The notes below the pieces were generated by a model. That model saw nothing but the letters and a program-made list of their open reading frames with translations, was not told where the DNA came from and did not search any database. A program made the position numbers and the translations under genes. DNA of 64,000 bases from Alkalibacterium subtropicum (GTDB lineage Bacteria > Bacillota > Bacilli > Lactobacillales > Carnobacteriaceae_A). Below, piece after piece: positions 26,335-36,124 of this stretch. The DNA lies in NCBI RefSeq assembly GCF_900112455.1, contig NZ_FOLT01000006.1, positions 1 to 64,000 on the forward strand, written 5' to 3'. Within the stretch, counting starts at the first letter, position 1; each line of letters starts with the position of its first letter.

Positions 26335-26377
26335 TGCCTGAAGTGTCTTTCCCGAGATGCCTCAGGCAGTTTTTTAT
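26335..26377 (+). terminator. Terminator of the Cys-rich protein gene
   Basis: TGCCTGAAGTGTCT (26335-26348) pairs with AGATGCCTCAGGCA with mismatches, followed by GTTTTTTATT. Confidence 0.8.
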
Positions 26378-26436
26378 TGCAGTTAAGTCGATGTCGGCTT
26401 TTGGGCCGACATCCCCATCATGAAGCGCCTTTTTCT

Positions 26437-26800
26437 TCCTGCTCGAATGTGGGTCAGTTTGAGTGGGTAGAAGAAGAAACTCTTCGACTGACTCATAAAA
26501 TATAATGACCCTGGTCGACGGTAGTCTGGGATCATAGTGACCACTCAAATCACTATAAGGCGGGAGCAGGCAGTATATCAATCTTATAGTGACCACTCAG
26601 GGATCATTGAAATCTGAGAAGGAAGCAAAAGCTCCTTTTGCTTCCCACCGGTTTGAGAATATGGACTGAGTGGTCACAACAATACGATTATTGTAGCCGC
26701 TCAGTCCCTTTCCGTGATTCGGTAGGCAGAACCCAGCCATTTTACCGCCCACTCAAACAATAATCTGTCTGAGCGGATAAAAGATATTTTACATCTGTCG
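26437..26800. repeat. Degenerate 52-bp periodic array with CCACTCA/TGAGTGG arms
   Basis: CCAC (or CCGC) starts at 26541, 26593, 26645, 26697 and 26749, exactly 52 apart. ACTCA at 26491 extends it one period to the left. A TGAG or GGAG follows at offset 21-23 in most units (26460, 26563, 26615, 26667, 26770). CCACTCA and TGAGTGG are inverted copies, so each unit can form a 7-bp stem. An imperfect larger hairpin spans 26666-26704. A separate perfect 11-bp hairpin, GGAAGCAAAAG/CTTTTGCTTCC, lies at 26621-26645. No gene is supported between 26319 and 26943. Confidence 0.8.
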
Positions 26801-26903
26801 ACTCCTTGAACTACACCTGCTGGGTGGGCGATACTTCTTATCAAATAGGTATACAAAGAAGGGCATCCGCCAGTAGATGTCTTTTATCATACCGGCTGCT
26901 CTG

Positions 26904-26912
26904 TGCTATACT
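26904..26912 (+). promoter_or_regulatory. Extended -10 promoter of miaA-hflX
   Basis: TGCTATACT with TTATCA 17 bases upstream of TATACT. It lies about 30 bases before the miaA start. Confidence 0.55.
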
Positions 26913-26943
26913 GGACAAGAGAGCGAATGAGTGGAGGATTTCT

Positions 26944-27879
26944 GTGAAAGATAAAATTATCGTTATTGTAGGCCCTACAGCGGTAGGGAAAACGCAGCTA
27001 GGCATCGACCTGGCAAAGGCTTTTGACGGTGAAGTCATCAATGGAGATTCGATGCAGGTCTATAGGGGCCTGGACATTGGGACCGCCAAAGTGACGGAAG
27101 AAGAAAGAGATGGGGTGCCGCATCATCTGATCGATATCAAGTCGCCCGATGAACCGTATGCCGTGTCGGATTTCAAAAAAGATGCCGGAGAAAAGATCCG
27201 CGAACTGACTGAGAGAGGGAAACTCCCCATCATTGTCGGCGGGACCGGCTTGTATATCGAGTCGCTTCTATATAACGTCACCCATGGCGGAAAAGCTGAA
27301 CCGAACCCTGAATTCCGAAATGAAATGGACCGCTTTGCCCGAGAAAACGGACGGGAAGCTTTACATCAGCTGTTAGAAGACAAAGACCCTAAAGCAGCAG
27401 AAGCCATTCACCAGAACAATGTGAGGCGCGTGATCCGGGCCCTTGAAGTCATTCATGAAACCGGAAAGAAATTCTCTGACTATCAGGATGAAAAGAAAAA
27501 AGAACCGGTGTATGATGCCTATGTGATCGGCCTGAACACGGACCGCAACGTCCTGTATGACCGCATCAATAAACGCGTCGACCTGATGCTGGAGAACGGA
27601 CTGCTTCAGGAAGTGACGTGGCTATATGAGAATTATCCTGGAGATATCCAGAGCAAGAAAGGGATCGGCTATAAAGAGTTCAAGCCGTACCTTGAAGGCC
27701 TGAAGTCCCTGGAAGAAGCGGTGGCACAGGTCAAACAGCACTCGAGGAATTATGCCAAGCGCCAGCTGACCTGGTTCAGGAACCGCTTTGAAGTGAATCA
27801 GTGGGCGGATCTGGTCAAACAGCCGGAACATTTACAAAAAGTAAAAGCGAACATCCAAAATTTTATAGAGGGTGATTAA
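26944..27879 (+). CDS. miaA: tRNA dimethylallyltransferase MiaA
   Basis: A 311-residue enzyme that adds a dimethylallyl group to A37 of tRNAs reading codons that start with U. The P-loop GPTAVGKT is at residues 10-17, NGDSMQVYRGLDIGTAKVT near 37-55, HHLIDIKSPDEPYAVSDF near 63-80, GGTGLYIESLLY near 101-112 and the C-terminal TRNA-binding QVKQHSRNYAKRQLTWFRN near 263-281. Start GTG at 26944 is supported by GGAGG six bases upstream. The longer frame upstream would run through the promoter. The hflX start follows its stop directly. Confidence 0.95.
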   Translation: MKDKIIVIVGPTAVGKTQLGIDLAKAFDGEVINGDSMQVYRGLDIGTAKVTEEERDGVPHHLIDIKSPDEPYAVSDFKKDAGEKIRELTERGKLPIIVGGTGLYIESLLYNVTHGGKAEPNPEFRNEMDRFARENGREALHQLLEDKDPKAAEAIHQNNVRRVIRALEVIHETGKKFSDYQDEKKKEPVYDAYVIGLNTDRNVLYDRINKRVDLMLENGLLQEVTWLYENYPGDIQSKKGIGYKEFKPYLEGLKSLEEAVAQVKQHSRNYAKRQLTWFRNRFEVNQWADLVKQPEHLQKVKANIQNFIEGD

Positions 27880-29115
27880 GTGGACGAAGAAAAAGTATAT
27901 GAAAAAGTCATTATCGTAGGGATCGAAAAGCAGCATGAAGAAGAGGCCTTCCGGTATTCCTTTGACGAACTGGAACAGCTGGTGGAAAATGCCGGCGGGA
28001 AAGTCGTGGCCAGACTGTCACAGAAGCGGGAACGGCCGGATCACAAGACCGTGATCGGCAAAGGGAAAGTCAATGAACTCAAGAATCTAGTCGAGGAACT
28101 GGACGTGCAGACGGTCGTTTTCAACCAGGAGCTGTCGCCGAGCCATGTCAGAAATATCCAGGAGATCATCGATACGAAAGTCATCGACCGTATCCAGGTC
28201 ATCCTGGATATCTTTGCCCTGCGTGCCCGAAGTAAAGAAGGCCGGTTGCAGGTCGAACTGGCGCAGCTTTCTTATATTTTGCCGCGCCTGGCCGGACAGG
28301 GCATCAATATGTCCAGGCTCGGTGCCGGGATCGGGACGCGCGGGCCCGGTGAAACGAAACTGGAGACCGACCGCCGTCATATCCAGCGCCAAATGACCGA
28401 CATCAAACGCGAGCTGAAGAAATTCGCCGCACACAGAGAACGCAGCCGCGAACAGCGCAAAAACAGCAATGTGTTTCAGATTGGCCTGATCGGGTATACC
28501 AATGCCGGTAAGTCGACCGTTTTGAACCAGCTTACCGAAGCGGATACCTACGAAAAAAACCAGCTGTTTGCGACGCTGGATCCGCTGACTCGAAAACTCG
28601 AACTGCCGTCGGGCATGCAGGTCACGATCACGGACACCGTCGGCTTCATCCAGGACCTGCCGACCCAGCTGATCGAAGCGTTCAAGTCGACACTGGAAGA
28701 ATCCAAAGATGTCGATCTGCTGCTTCACGTGATCGATGCTTCTGCCGATAATCTGAAAGCGCACGAGCAGACGGTGCTGTCCCTGCTTAAGGAACTGGAC
28801 ATGGCCGACATCCCGACCCTCAATGTCTACAACAAGCGAGATCTTGTGGAAGGACCTGTGCCGTCCACGCTCTACCCGAATATCGTCATCTCGGCCCAGG
28901 ACGAAGCGGATATCGACGCCCTGCGCGACAAGCTGGAAGCTGAAATGAAGAAGAACATGAGACATTATCAGCTGGAGATCGAAAGTCACCGCGGTGATCT
29001 GCTCGTCGAAATACGGCAGCAGACCTTACTGGAACGCCAGCTGTTCGATGAAGAGAAGCAAGTCTATTTCGTTGAAGGCTACGCCAAACCGGAATCGAAA
29101 TGGGTCGATCAGTAA
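27880..29115 (+). CDS. hflX: GTPase HflX
   Basis: A 411-residue ribosome-associated GTPase that splits stalled or heat-damaged 70S ribosomes. The N-terminal HflX domain contains ERPDHKTVIGKGKVNEL, and the glycine-rich RLGAGIGTRGPGETKLETDR block is near 145-165. The G domain follows with G1 GYTNAGKST near 205, DTVGFIQDLP (G3) near 250, and NKRD (G4) near 317. GTG start directly after the miaA stop, with GAGGGTG eight bases upstream. The miaA-hflX order is seen in many Bacillota (where hfq or glnR may be nearby). Closed by the terminator at 29129. Confidence 0.95.
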   Translation: MDEEKVYEKVIIVGIEKQHEEEAFRYSFDELEQLVENAGGKVVARLSQKRERPDHKTVIGKGKVNELKNLVEELDVQTVVFNQELSPSHVRNIQEIIDTKVIDRIQVILDIFALRARSKEGRLQVELAQLSYILPRLAGQGINMSRLGAGIGTRGPGETKLETDRRHIQRQMTDIKRELKKFAAHRERSREQRKNSNVFQIGLIGYTNAGKSTVLNQLTEADTYEKNQLFATLDPLTRKLELPSGMQVTITDTVGFIQDLPTQLIEAFKSTLEESKDVDLLLHVIDASADNLKAHEQTVLSLLKELDMADIPTLNVYNKRDLVEGPVPSTLYPNIVISAQDEADIDALRDKLEAEMKKNMRHYQLEIESHRGDLLVEIRQQTLLERQLFDEEKQVYFVEGYAKPESKWVDQ

Positions 29116-29128
29116 CAAAACCTTAAGC

Positions 29129-29177
29129 AACGATCCAGCAGACATTAAAGGTCAGTCTTTTGGATCGTTTTGTTTTT
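29129..29177 (+). terminator. Terminator of miaA-hflX
   Basis: AACGATCCA (29129-29137) pairs with TGGATCGTT (29161-29169), followed by TTGTTTTTG. Confidence 0.8.
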
Positions 29178-29453
29178 GGAAAAATACTGAGCAGCCCTGG
29201 TCAGAACATGAATATTACTCTGGTTCTTTCATAATCATTCAGTTTTACTGTGTCTGCTAGTAGTTTTTTTGACGATATCTATGAAAAAAATAGTCAAAAA
29301 ATAGAAAAAAACTGTTTCTATAGACACTGAACTCTGTTAAACTAAAAATATGAATATTCTATGAAGAGTATTCGCGTTTTCTCATTTACTTATTTTTATG
29401 CATAAAAAAGGGATGGGGAAACACCACTACATAAAATTAGGACACAATATAAT

Positions 29454-29535
29454 CGAAAAAGGCAAACCGTCTGAAAAGGCGGGACGCAAAACTACAGGGG
29501 CTAAGGATGCACTTCTATGCCTGCCAGTTGCCGTT
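29454..29535 (+). ncRNA. Cyclic di-GMP-I (GEMM) riboswitch
   Basis: The sequence carries the class I c-di-GMP aptamer signature: GGCAAACC (29461-29468), GGGACGCAAA (29481-29490), CTACAGGGGCTAA and a closing CCAGTTGCCG (29524-29533) that pairs back to CGGCAA-type bases of the first strand. GGGACGCAAA plus the tetraloop-receptor-like element is distinctive. A terminator hairpin follows at once (29544-29580), and the regulated gene starts at 29603. On or off behaviour depends on whether the 3' arm of the aptamer competes with the terminator. No obvious shared anti-terminator could be drawn by eye. Confidence 0.93.
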
Positions 29536-29543
29536 ATACAAGT

Positions 29544-29580
29544 GCACACTCTTGTAAACGGGGGTGTGCTATTTTTATTT
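29544..29580 (+). terminator. Expression-platform terminator of the c-di-GMP riboswitch
   Basis: GCACACTC (29544-29551) pairs with GGGTGTGC (29562-29569) with one wobble, followed by TATTTTTATTT. It lies between the aptamer and the lipoprotein start. Confidence 0.85.
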
Positions 29581-29602
29581 GGAAGGGAGGTCTACATAGC
29601 AC

Positions 29603-30145
29603 ATGTCTTTAAAGAAGAGATTCATTCCTGTTATTTTCTCGGCGGTCACGATTGCCTTAGCGGGGTGCAGTAATGAAACGCTGGCTGATACAACGGGAGA
29701 GGAACAGAGTGTGCAAACCGCTGCACAAGAGGAAAGTGACAGCCTTTACAGAAATGATGACTGGGGACTGGACATTTCACCTAATATGGATTGGGAATTA
29801 GAGTCTGAAAAGGAATCTGAAAATTTGCACATCGTATTGAAGCACAATAAATTAAAAGCTATCCTATCTACTGTATCTTCGTCCCAGTCCTTTGAAGATA
29901 TAAAAAAAGAGTTGATCAAAGGCTCAGGGGATGTATCTGTCCTGACTGATAGTGAAGACTACTTGTCATATCAGTCTAAATTGAAAAAGGCTATCCGGAC
30001 GGATGTTTATTTCAAAGAGCATAGTGACGAGCGAAATATCCTCATGATATTTATGTCCTCGGCAGAAAATTATGATGCAAATCAGGAAAAGGTAGAAAGT
30101 TTACTTGATCATACAAAATTAAATGAAGTGGGAGACGTGAAATGA
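29603..30145 (+). CDS. c-di-GMP-controlled lipoprotein of unknown function
   Basis: A 180-residue secreted lipoprotein: signal MSLKKRFIPVIFSAVTIA ends at lipobox LAGC (Cys22), followed by an acidic linker and a small domain (about 50-165: DDWGLDISPNMDWELESEKE...). The domain looks like a PsbP/LpqN-type sandwich seen in other Gram-positive lipoproteins, which is a weak impression only. GGGAGG lies 12 bases upstream, a long spacing. The gene overlaps the next by four bases (ATGA), so both are translated from one riboswitch-controlled mRNA. Confidence 0.85.
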   Translation: MSLKKRFIPVIFSAVTIALAGCSNETLADTTGEEQSVQTAAQEESDSLYRNDDWGLDISPNMDWELESEKESENLHIVLKHNKLKAILSTVSSSQSFEDIKKELIKGSGDVSVLTDSEDYLSYQSKLKKAIRTDVYFKEHSDERNILMIFMSSAENYDANQEKVESLLDHTKLNEVGDVK

Positions 30146-31275
30146 TGAAAAAAAGAATTGCAAGCCTCGTTTTAGGTACAACCTTAGTTGTCAGTGGCGG
30201 CCAAGTGCTGGCAGCAGAATCCGAAGAAGTGGTCAGTCCTGATTCGGAATTATATGAGACGACACGTGTTATGGAAGAAGTCGAGTATGAGCTGACGGAA
30301 AGCACTTCTGATAAAGCATTGCTCCAGGACCAGTTTGCAAACGAAAGACTAATTGAGTCAGAATTGGCCTTAGAAGAGGGCGATGTTGAAAAAGCGGAAG
30401 AACTTCTGGAAGAAGCGAATGAAAGCATTGACCAGGCTGAAAGCGATCTGGAAGAAGCTATAGAGGCTGAAGAAGAAGCTGTCGAAGAAGTTGAACAGAC
30501 ATTATCTGAAAGTTTTGAAGAACGCACGACTAAAATGCGTACGTTATTAGAGCGTGAAGAACTTCCCGAAACAGCTAAAATCGGCATTTCCAATGCTTTG
30601 AAACAAGTTGAAAACGTCATGAAACGTGCTGAAGAACGTCTTGCCCTTGAAACAAAATTTGCCTCAGGGGAAATGACAGAGGAAGAGTTCGAAAGCGAAA
30701 TGAAAGAAATCAATGAGACGTTCAAAGCTGAGGCTAAGAAAAATAAGGCTGAAGCAAAAGCGCTGAGAAAAGAACTGAAAAACAAGCGTAAAGCCAGCGT
30801 GAAATCTGTAGAATTGGATGAACGTGAAGAGCTGGAAGATGCAGACGAGGATGAATCAGAAGAACTGAACGAAGAGCTGGAAGACGCAGCCGAAGAAGCA
30901 GAAGAACGCGCTGAAGAAGAAAGAGAAGAAGCAGAAGAGCGCGCTGAAGAGGAAAGAGAAGAAGCGGAAGAGCGTGAAGAAGAAGCAAAAGAAGAAGCTT
31001 TAGAACGTGAAGAAAAAGCCAGAGAAAGAGCTGAAAAAGAACGCGAAGAACGTGAAGAGCGTGAAGAAGAGGAAAGAGAAGAAGCAGAAGAGCGCGCTGA
31101 AGAAGCCCGTGAAGAAGCCCTCGAGTTTGAAGAAGATGATGACGAAGATGACGAGGACGACGAGGACGACGAGGACGACGAGCGTGACGAAGATGATGAA
31201 GATGAAGACGAAGAAGAAAAGAAACCAAGAGACAAAGGTAACAATGGAAATGGAAAAGGAAAAGGAAACAGATAA
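30142..31275 (+). CDS. Secreted acidic protein with a long single-alpha-helix region, c-di-GMP controlled
   Basis: A 377-residue protein. The signal peptide (MMKKRIASLVLGTTLVVSG...AAES) is followed by a helical domain (about 30-225) with EEGDVEKAEELLEEANESID, resembling DUF5667-like secreted domains. Residues about 240-335 are an uninterrupted Glu/Arg/Ala series such as EEAEERAEEEREEAEERAEE, in which Glu and Arg alternate every three to four residues. That is the pattern of a stable single alpha-helix. A poly-acidic segment (about 336-362, DDDEDDEDDEDDEDDE) and a Gly/Lys/Asn tail (GNNGNGKGKGNR) end the protein. No sortase motif or transmembrane anchor is seen. Probable surface or matrix component, perhaps a spacer or cation binder (inference). 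Confidence 0.85.
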   Translation: MMKKRIASLVLGTTLVVSGGQVLAAESEEVVSPDSELYETTRVMEEVEYELTESTSDKALLQDQFANERLIESELALEEGDVEKAEELLEEANESIDQAESDLEEAIEAEEEAVEEVEQTLSESFEERTTKMRTLLEREELPETAKIGISNALKQVENVMKRAEERLALETKFASGEMTEEEFESEMKEINETFKAEAKKNKAEAKALRKELKNKRKASVKSVELDEREELEDADEDESEELNEELEDAAEEAEERAEEEREEAEERAEEEREEAEEREEEAKEEALEREEKARERAEKEREEREEREEEEREEAEERAEEAREEALEFEEDDDEDDEDDEDDEDDERDEDDEDEDEEEKKPRDKGNNGNGKGKGNR

Positions 31276-31291
31276 ATAGAGGTTGTACAAT

Positions 31292-31340
31292 AGAAAAAGT
31301 GCCGATGAGAGGAAACGACTCATCGGCACTTTTTCTATTC
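31292..31340. terminator. Strong terminator of the c-di-GMP operon
   Basis: AGAAAAAGTGCCGATGAG (31292-31309) pairs perfectly with CTCATCGGCACTTTTTCT (31319-31336). Confidence 0.93.
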
Positions 31341-31440
31341 CAGCCTCTGTCTCTTCTGGATAAATAGACCGGTGTATTTCAACGCTTATTCAAGGCATGA
31401 TAAAAAAATGAACTTTTTTCACTAATTAACTAAAAAGAGC

Positions 31441-31467
31441 TTAATGACTGAATGGATCGGTCGATAG
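31441..31467 (+). promoter_or_regulatory. Sigma-D promoter of receptor 1
   Basis: TTAA, 15 bases, GTCGATAG. It fits the motility sigma consensus TAAA-N15-GCCGATAA and lies 39 bases before the gene. Confidence 0.72.
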
Positions 31468-31505
31468 TATATTAAGTATATCTATTTTCGGAAAGAAGGT
31501 ATGAA

Positions 31506-33593
31506 ATGGAAAAGGTAAAAGTATTGAAGAAAGATAAACTCAGGGTAGCTGAGAAGAGCAAGACCAAAAACCGTAAAAAAAGCATCCGAACAAAATTTAT
31601 ACTATTGTTCACAAGCATCGTGTTTATACCGATCGTCATCGTTTCGATCGTGTTATTCTATCAGATGCAGGAAACGGTGACCCAAAGAGTGCTGCAGGAA
31701 CAGCGGGCAGCCACCAGAAATGTTGTAGAAATCTTTGAAAGCATCGGACATGAAGCAGAGTCATCGGTCACTGCTTTATCTCAGCTCGAACTCATCCGCA
31801 ATGCGGCAGAGGCAGGGGATACTGAAGAGCTGGAAAGGCTGATGTCAACGATACAGGTCGCCACTGAATACATAAGCGACGTGTTTATTTACCTGCCTGA
31901 CGCCCGTTCTGTCGGGACACTGGATGCAGATGCTATTGAGGAATCCAAGAATGAATGGCTGAGTGAGACAGCAGCTGCCGACGGCGATATCGTTTTTTCC
32001 CAGCCGTATTCTGACGTCGTGACGAGTGCGACGACGATGTCAGCGACCATGAAAATCGAGCAGACTAACGGTGAAACAAGCATCCTGGGCGTTCAGCTGG
32101 ATATGGGGAGTATTGCGGAGCTGGTGGATAATACGCAGATCGGAAAAACAGGCGCACCGTTTGTGATCACAAATAAAGGTTACCGGCAATTTACCCAAAA
32201 TACAGAGCTGGCTGGTCTGGATGTCAGTGACACATCGATTTTCACTGAGGCCACAGATGCATCCGGAGAACTATACAGCGATTTGAATGCGCGGGCCTTT
32301 CCTATTTATTATGAACAGGTGCCGGATATGAACCTGATCGTTTATGGGGCGGTGACACCGGAGGAAATGTCAGCAGAGAGTACACTGTTTTTCAGAAGAG
32401 CCACTCGGGTGCTGCTCGTCAGTATCGCCGGAGCCTTGCTGATCGCCTTGCTCGTTTCGAATTACCTCGTTCAAGTAACACGGACGATAGAAAAGGCCTT
32501 AGGCGACCTGCAGATGGGGAAACTCAAGACACGGTTGATCTCTTATAGAAAGAAACCGGTCAAGGCGAAGGAAAATCAGAAGAAACCTGCGACCACATTT
32601 AAAGAAAACGGGAATGAACTGCATCAGATCGGTTTGAGTTTCAACCGTACGGTGAAGGCGATCGAAGCCGTCGTCAATGACATACAGGACCGTTCAGTTA
32701 ACGTGGATAATATGGCGAACGACCTTTCTGCCATTACGGTCCAGACAAAAAAGGCCACGGAAGAAGTGACCGGCACGATCCAATCCATCGCCGAATCATC
32801 CAGTATCCAGACACAGGACACGAGAGAGACAGTGAAGCAAATGGAAGAGCTCTCGGATTTTGTCTCGGCCATTTCTGAAAACATGCAGGAAGTCGGCATC
32901 CATGCGGATCAGACGGTCCTTTCATTAGGTGAAAACGATCAGAACATGAATAAAGTAAACATGACCTGGAATCAGACAGTTCATTCTGTCAACGATCTCA
33001 AACATGACATCAGTTCTGTGGATGCAAAAGTTCAGGATGTTGAAAGTATCCTGCGAGCCATCCAGAACATTTCGGAACAGACCAACCTGCTTGCCCTCAA
33101 CGCATCGATCGAAGCGGCAAGAGCCGGCGAAGCAGGGAAAGGCTTTTCAGTGGTGGCAGAAGAAATCAGAAAGCTGGCTGAAAAAAGTAACGCGTCATCG
33201 GATATGATCGCTGATCTCATTGGTGAGATCCAGAACGACTCTTCGGTCATGGTGAAGACGCTGGATCAGGTTTTGACTGACACTGACAAGCAGACAGATT
33301 CTCTGAAGCAGGTAACAGCAACAAATGAAGATATTTCCCTTAAGATTCAGGAACTTGCGCGTCATATCAGCCGTTCCATGGAACTTGTCCGATCAGTTGA
33401 AGAGAGAAAAGCGAATGTAGTGAAATCGCTGGACGATATTGAAGCGTCTGCAGGTAAAAATACAGCAAGTACAGAAGAAGTGTCGGCCAATTCTGAAGAG
33501 ATCCTGGCCTCGATGGAAGAATTTTCGGCATCCATCGATGAACTGAAACGATTAGCGGGCAGATTAAGAGAGTCAGCCAAGCGCTTCTCATAA
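31506..33593 (+). CDS. Methyl-accepting chemotaxis protein 1
   Basis: A 695-residue chemoreceptor. A basic cytoplasmic N-tail of about 30 residues is followed by TM1 ([21 protein letters not shown], about 31-51), an extracellular Cache-type sensor (about 55-298), and TM2 ([20 protein letters not shown], about 301-320). A HAMP-like segment has its two helices separated by a basic insertion ([16 protein letters not shown]). The signalling hairpin has its tip near [20 protein letters not shown], around residue 520. It senses an unknown ligand and controls CheA. Own sigma-D promoter and own terminator. Confidence 0.93.
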   Translation: MEKVKVLKKDKLRVAEKSKTKNRKKSIRTKFILLFTSIVFIPIVIVSIVLFYQMQETVTQRVLQEQRAATRNVVEIFESIGHEAESSVTALSQLELIRNAAEAGDTEELERLMSTIQVATEYISDVFIYLPDARSVGTLDADAIEESKNEWLSETAAADGDIVFSQPYSDVVTSATTMSATMKIEQTNGETSILGVQLDMGSIAELVDNTQIGKTGAPFVITNKGYRQFTQNTELAGLDVSDTSIFTEATDASGELYSDLNARAFPIYYEQVPDMNLIVYGAVTPEEMSAESTLFFRRATRVLLVSIAGALLIALLVSNYLVQVTRTIEKALGDLQMGKLKTRLISYRKKPVKAKENQKKPATTFKENGNELHQIGLSFNRTVKAIEAVVNDIQDRSVNVDNMANDLSAITVQTKKATEEVTGTIQSIAESSSIQTQDTRETVKQMEELSDFVSAISENMQEVGIHADQTVLSLGENDQNMNKVNMTWNQTVHSVNDLKHDISSVDAKVQDVESILRAIQNISEQTNLLALNASIEAARAGEAGKGFSVVAEEIRKLAEKSNASSDMIADLIGEIQNDSSVMVKTLDQVLTDTDKQTDSLKQVTATNEDISLKIQELARHISRSMELVRSVEERKANVVKSLDDIEASAGKNTASTEEVSANSEEILASMEEFSASIDELKRLAGRLRESAKRFS

Positions 33594-33600
33594 TAAGATG

Positions 33601-33630
33601 AAAGACTCCAGAGATCTGGAGTCTTTTTGT
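33601..33630 (+). terminator. Terminator of receptor 1
   Basis: AAAGACTCCAG (33601-33611), a four-base loop, CTGGAGTCTTT, then TTG. Confidence 0.85.
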
Positions 33631-33669
33631 ATGTGAAAAATAAAACGGCATGAATTGTGAAAGCGAGCA

Positions 33670-33696
33670 TAAACATTTTCATCTTGTTACCGATAA
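33670..33696 (+). promoter_or_regulatory. Sigma-D promoter of receptor 2
   Basis: TAAA (33670), 15 bases, ACCGATAA (33689-33696). An almost perfect match. It excludes any start codon upstream of about 33700. Confidence 0.85.
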
Positions 33697-33733
33697 TAGA
33701 GGTAGTATAAATTTTTTAAAAAGGGGAAAAGAG

Positions 33734-36052
33734 ATGCAGAAAGTCAGACAGCACTTTACACGGGGAATAAAGAAGCTAACGACAGCCAATTGGCCAAAAA
33801 AAGGAGTCCACAGGAAAAAAGGAAAGATGCATAAGCAAAAGATCACTAAGAAGAAACACAAGAGTGTGAAAGGGCCTATCGCGGTCAGTCTGATCGTGCT
33901 GATGCTGATACCAGTTATAGCAGCCATGCTTTTTACATATGACCGGACAACGGCTATTTTATCAGACCGCGTGGTCGACCAGGAGCAGCAGATCACTGCG
34001 AACCTGGTGCAGAATGTCACCGATGCCAGTGTGACCGCGGAAGAAATCATTAATCGCTTAGCTTTAGACGGCATGCTTGGGCGTGTGGTCAAAGGGGATG
34101 AAGCAGCGATAAAAGAACTGGACACACGCTTCCAGATCGTGTCTACGGGGAATCCCTATATTACCGATGTACATTTTATCCCAACGGATCCCAACAGAGA
34201 TTTTGTGTCCACACTGACGGTTGTTCAGGGGGATGCCGATCCGACTGAGATTTTTCCATGGTTTGAATCCAGCCGCACTGCCAGTGGCCTCAGATGGACG
34301 GAACCACATACCTTCAATAACATTCAACGGATGACCGTCACTCAGACGATCGCGACGTTAGGTGAAAATGCCGGGGTGCTTGCAATCGATCTGGATCTTG
34401 ATGTCATCCACCAGGAAATCAATGACACGCATATCGCCAGAACAGGTTTTATCAGCATCCTGAATGATGAGGGCCACGTGCTAATATCTTCCCGCGAAGA
34501 TCTTATCGGAAAAAATATGTCGACCTATGACTTCTTCAAACAATCGACGAAAAAAGAGAAAATCGATACAAGTGGTGTCATAGATATCGATGCTCTCACC
34601 AATAAAGACACCTCAAAAATGGTTTTTGATGATGACATAAACAACGGCAAATTCAGTATTTATTATGACCGCATACCCAGTCTGGGGCTGAATGTGTATG
34701 GGATGGTCGGTGCTGATGAGATGGCGCTCGAGGAAGCCACCCTGCAGGGGATCCTGCTTATTGTGACCCTATGCACCATTATCGGAGCGACGCTCATTGC
34801 TCTGATGGCTTCGGGACTCATCTCATCGATTTCCGATGCGCTCATGAACGGGTTCAAACGGGTAGAAAACGGCGATTTGACTGCACGACTTAACAAAAGT
34901 GATTTATTGAATCCGGCGAATGCTGTGATCAAAGGGCTAACTAAATGGAGTAAAAAAAGAGGTGGAGAAGGCGACCTTGGAAAAGCTCTCGATCCAAAAG
35001 GGAATGAAATCCATCAGATCGGCCTGGCATTCAACCATACGATGGCAAATTTTGAGGAAACGGTCAGAATCATCCAGGGTAACAGTGAGAATGTTTCAAG
35101 TATGGCAGCGACCCTCACTGAAATCGCTGATCAGACAAGCCGATCCACTGCTGAAGTTTCTCATACCATCAACGGTGTAGCTGAAGCGACAGCGATGCAG
35201 ACACAAGATACAGAAACAACAGTCGGTCAAATGCACGATCTGTCGAAAGCTCTGAGTGAAATCGACCACGCAGTCGGTCAGATGGGGGAACAGGCAGATA
35301 AAACGATGACCGTCAATGGAGGTAATACCCGCGCAACCGAACAAGTCAGCCAGAAATGGAACGAAACACTTCAGACATTGAACGGATTGAAAACGAAGAT
35401 CACTGAGGTGGATGGTGACATCCAGAATATCGAAGGGATCGTCAAAGCGATCACAAGTATTGCCTCTAAAACGAATCTGCTGGCTTTAAATGCGTCGATC
35501 GAGGCTGCCCGAGCGGGAGACGCGGGGAGAGGGTTTGCTGTTGTGGCCGAGGAGATCAGAAAACTGGCAGAACAAAGTGCCGCTTCTTCTCAAGATATCC
35601 AGTCGATCATTGGAGATATCCAGGTGAAATCTTCCGATATGGTCGCCCACTTGGAAGAAACCAATGACACCAGCAGCGCCCAGACTGAGAAAATAGAAGA
35701 AGCAATGGAGACATCCGGGAATGTGGCGGCGTCACTGGAAGAACTGGTTTCAAGCATGACAGTGGTTCAACGGTCATCGGCAGTGATCAATGAGAAAAAA
35801 GAAGAAGTCGTGGCGCAGCTTGAAAGCATTGCCGCCGGCGCTCAGGAAAATTCTGCCGGTACTGAGCAGGTATCTGCCAATGCGGAAGAAATCCTGGCCA
35901 CCATGGAAGACTTCACCACGCACATCGGTCGCCTGGAGCAGGTTTCACAGACATTGAAAACATCAGCCGAACAATTCGCGATCGGTCAAAACGATCCTGA
36001 AACAGCGCCATCCGCTGTAGTTGGAGTGGATCTGGCACCCGAAATGGCCTGA
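33734..36052 (+). CDS. Methyl-accepting chemotaxis protein 2
   Basis: A 772-residue receptor. The start at 33734 is fixed by AAGGGG upstream and by the sigma-D promoter at 33670. A longer frame from 33650 would begin inside the promoter. It has an unusually long basic N-tail (about 47 residues, with [20 protein letters not shown]), TM1 about 48-69, a double-Cache-like sensor (about 75-335), and TM2 about 337-360. A HAMP follows with [14 protein letters not shown], then a stretch of about 35 residues before [15 protein letters not shown]. The signalling tip is [20 protein letters not shown]. It closely resembles receptor 3 over most of its length. Confidence 0.93.
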   Translation: MQKVRQHFTRGIKKLTTANWPKKGVHRKKGKMHKQKITKKKHKSVKGPIAVSLIVLMLIPVIAAMLFTYDRTTAILSDRVVDQEQQITANLVQNVTDASVTAEEIINRLALDGMLGRVVKGDEAAIKELDTRFQIVSTGNPYITDVHFIPTDPNRDFVSTLTVVQGDADPTEIFPWFESSRTASGLRWTEPHTFNNIQRMTVTQTIATLGENAGVLAIDLDLDVIHQEINDTHIARTGFISILNDEGHVLISSREDLIGKNMSTYDFFKQSTKKEKIDTSGVIDIDALTNKDTSKMVFDDDINNGKFSIYYDRIPSLGLNVYGMVGADEMALEEATLQGILLIVTLCTIIGATLIALMASGLISSISDALMNGFKRVENGDLTARLNKSDLLNPANAVIKGLTKWSKKRGGEGDLGKALDPKGNEIHQIGLAFNHTMANFEETVRIIQGNSENVSSMAATLTEIADQTSRSTAEVSHTINGVAEATAMQTQDTETTVGQMHDLSKALSEIDHAVGQMGEQADKTMTVNGGNTRATEQVSQKWNETLQTLNGLKTKITEVDGDIQNIEGIVKAITSIASKTNLLALNASIEAARAGDAGRGFAVVAEEIRKLAEQSAASSQDIQSIIGDIQVKSSDMVAHLEETNDTSSAQTEKIEEAMETSGNVAASLEELVSSMTVVQRSSAVINEKKEEVVAQLESIAAGAQENSAGTEQVSANAEEILATMEDFTTHIGRLEQVSQTLKTSAEQFAIGQNDPETAPSAVVGVDLAPEMA

Positions 36053-36124
36053 TCACAGGATAAAGAGCACCATCTTATTATAAAACTGAGGCTTGCTGCT
36101 TCGCCATCAATTAAAGAGCAAACA

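Noticed and set aside
26315-26596. 93-codon minus-strand frame over the 26.5-kb array
   Set aside because: No ribosome site; it crosses the terminator of the Cys-rich gene and a 52-bp periodic array.
26806-26943. N-terminal extension of MiaA
   Set aside because: The extra 46 codons cross the extended -10 promoter, and the GTG at 26944 has a well-placed GGAGG and matches the family start.
29398-29673. 91-codon frame starting MHKKGMGKHHYIKL
   Set aside because: It runs through the c-di-GMP aptamer and its terminator.
30051-31244. 397-residue Ser-rich protein on the minus strand
   Set aside because: It is the antisense of the GAA/GAG-rich helix region; poly-Ser arises from reading Glu codons backwards. 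No ribosome site.
33650-33733. Longer N-terminus of receptor 2 starting at 33650
   Set aside because: The extra codons span the sigma-D promoter at 33670-33696, so they cannot be in the mRNA made from it.
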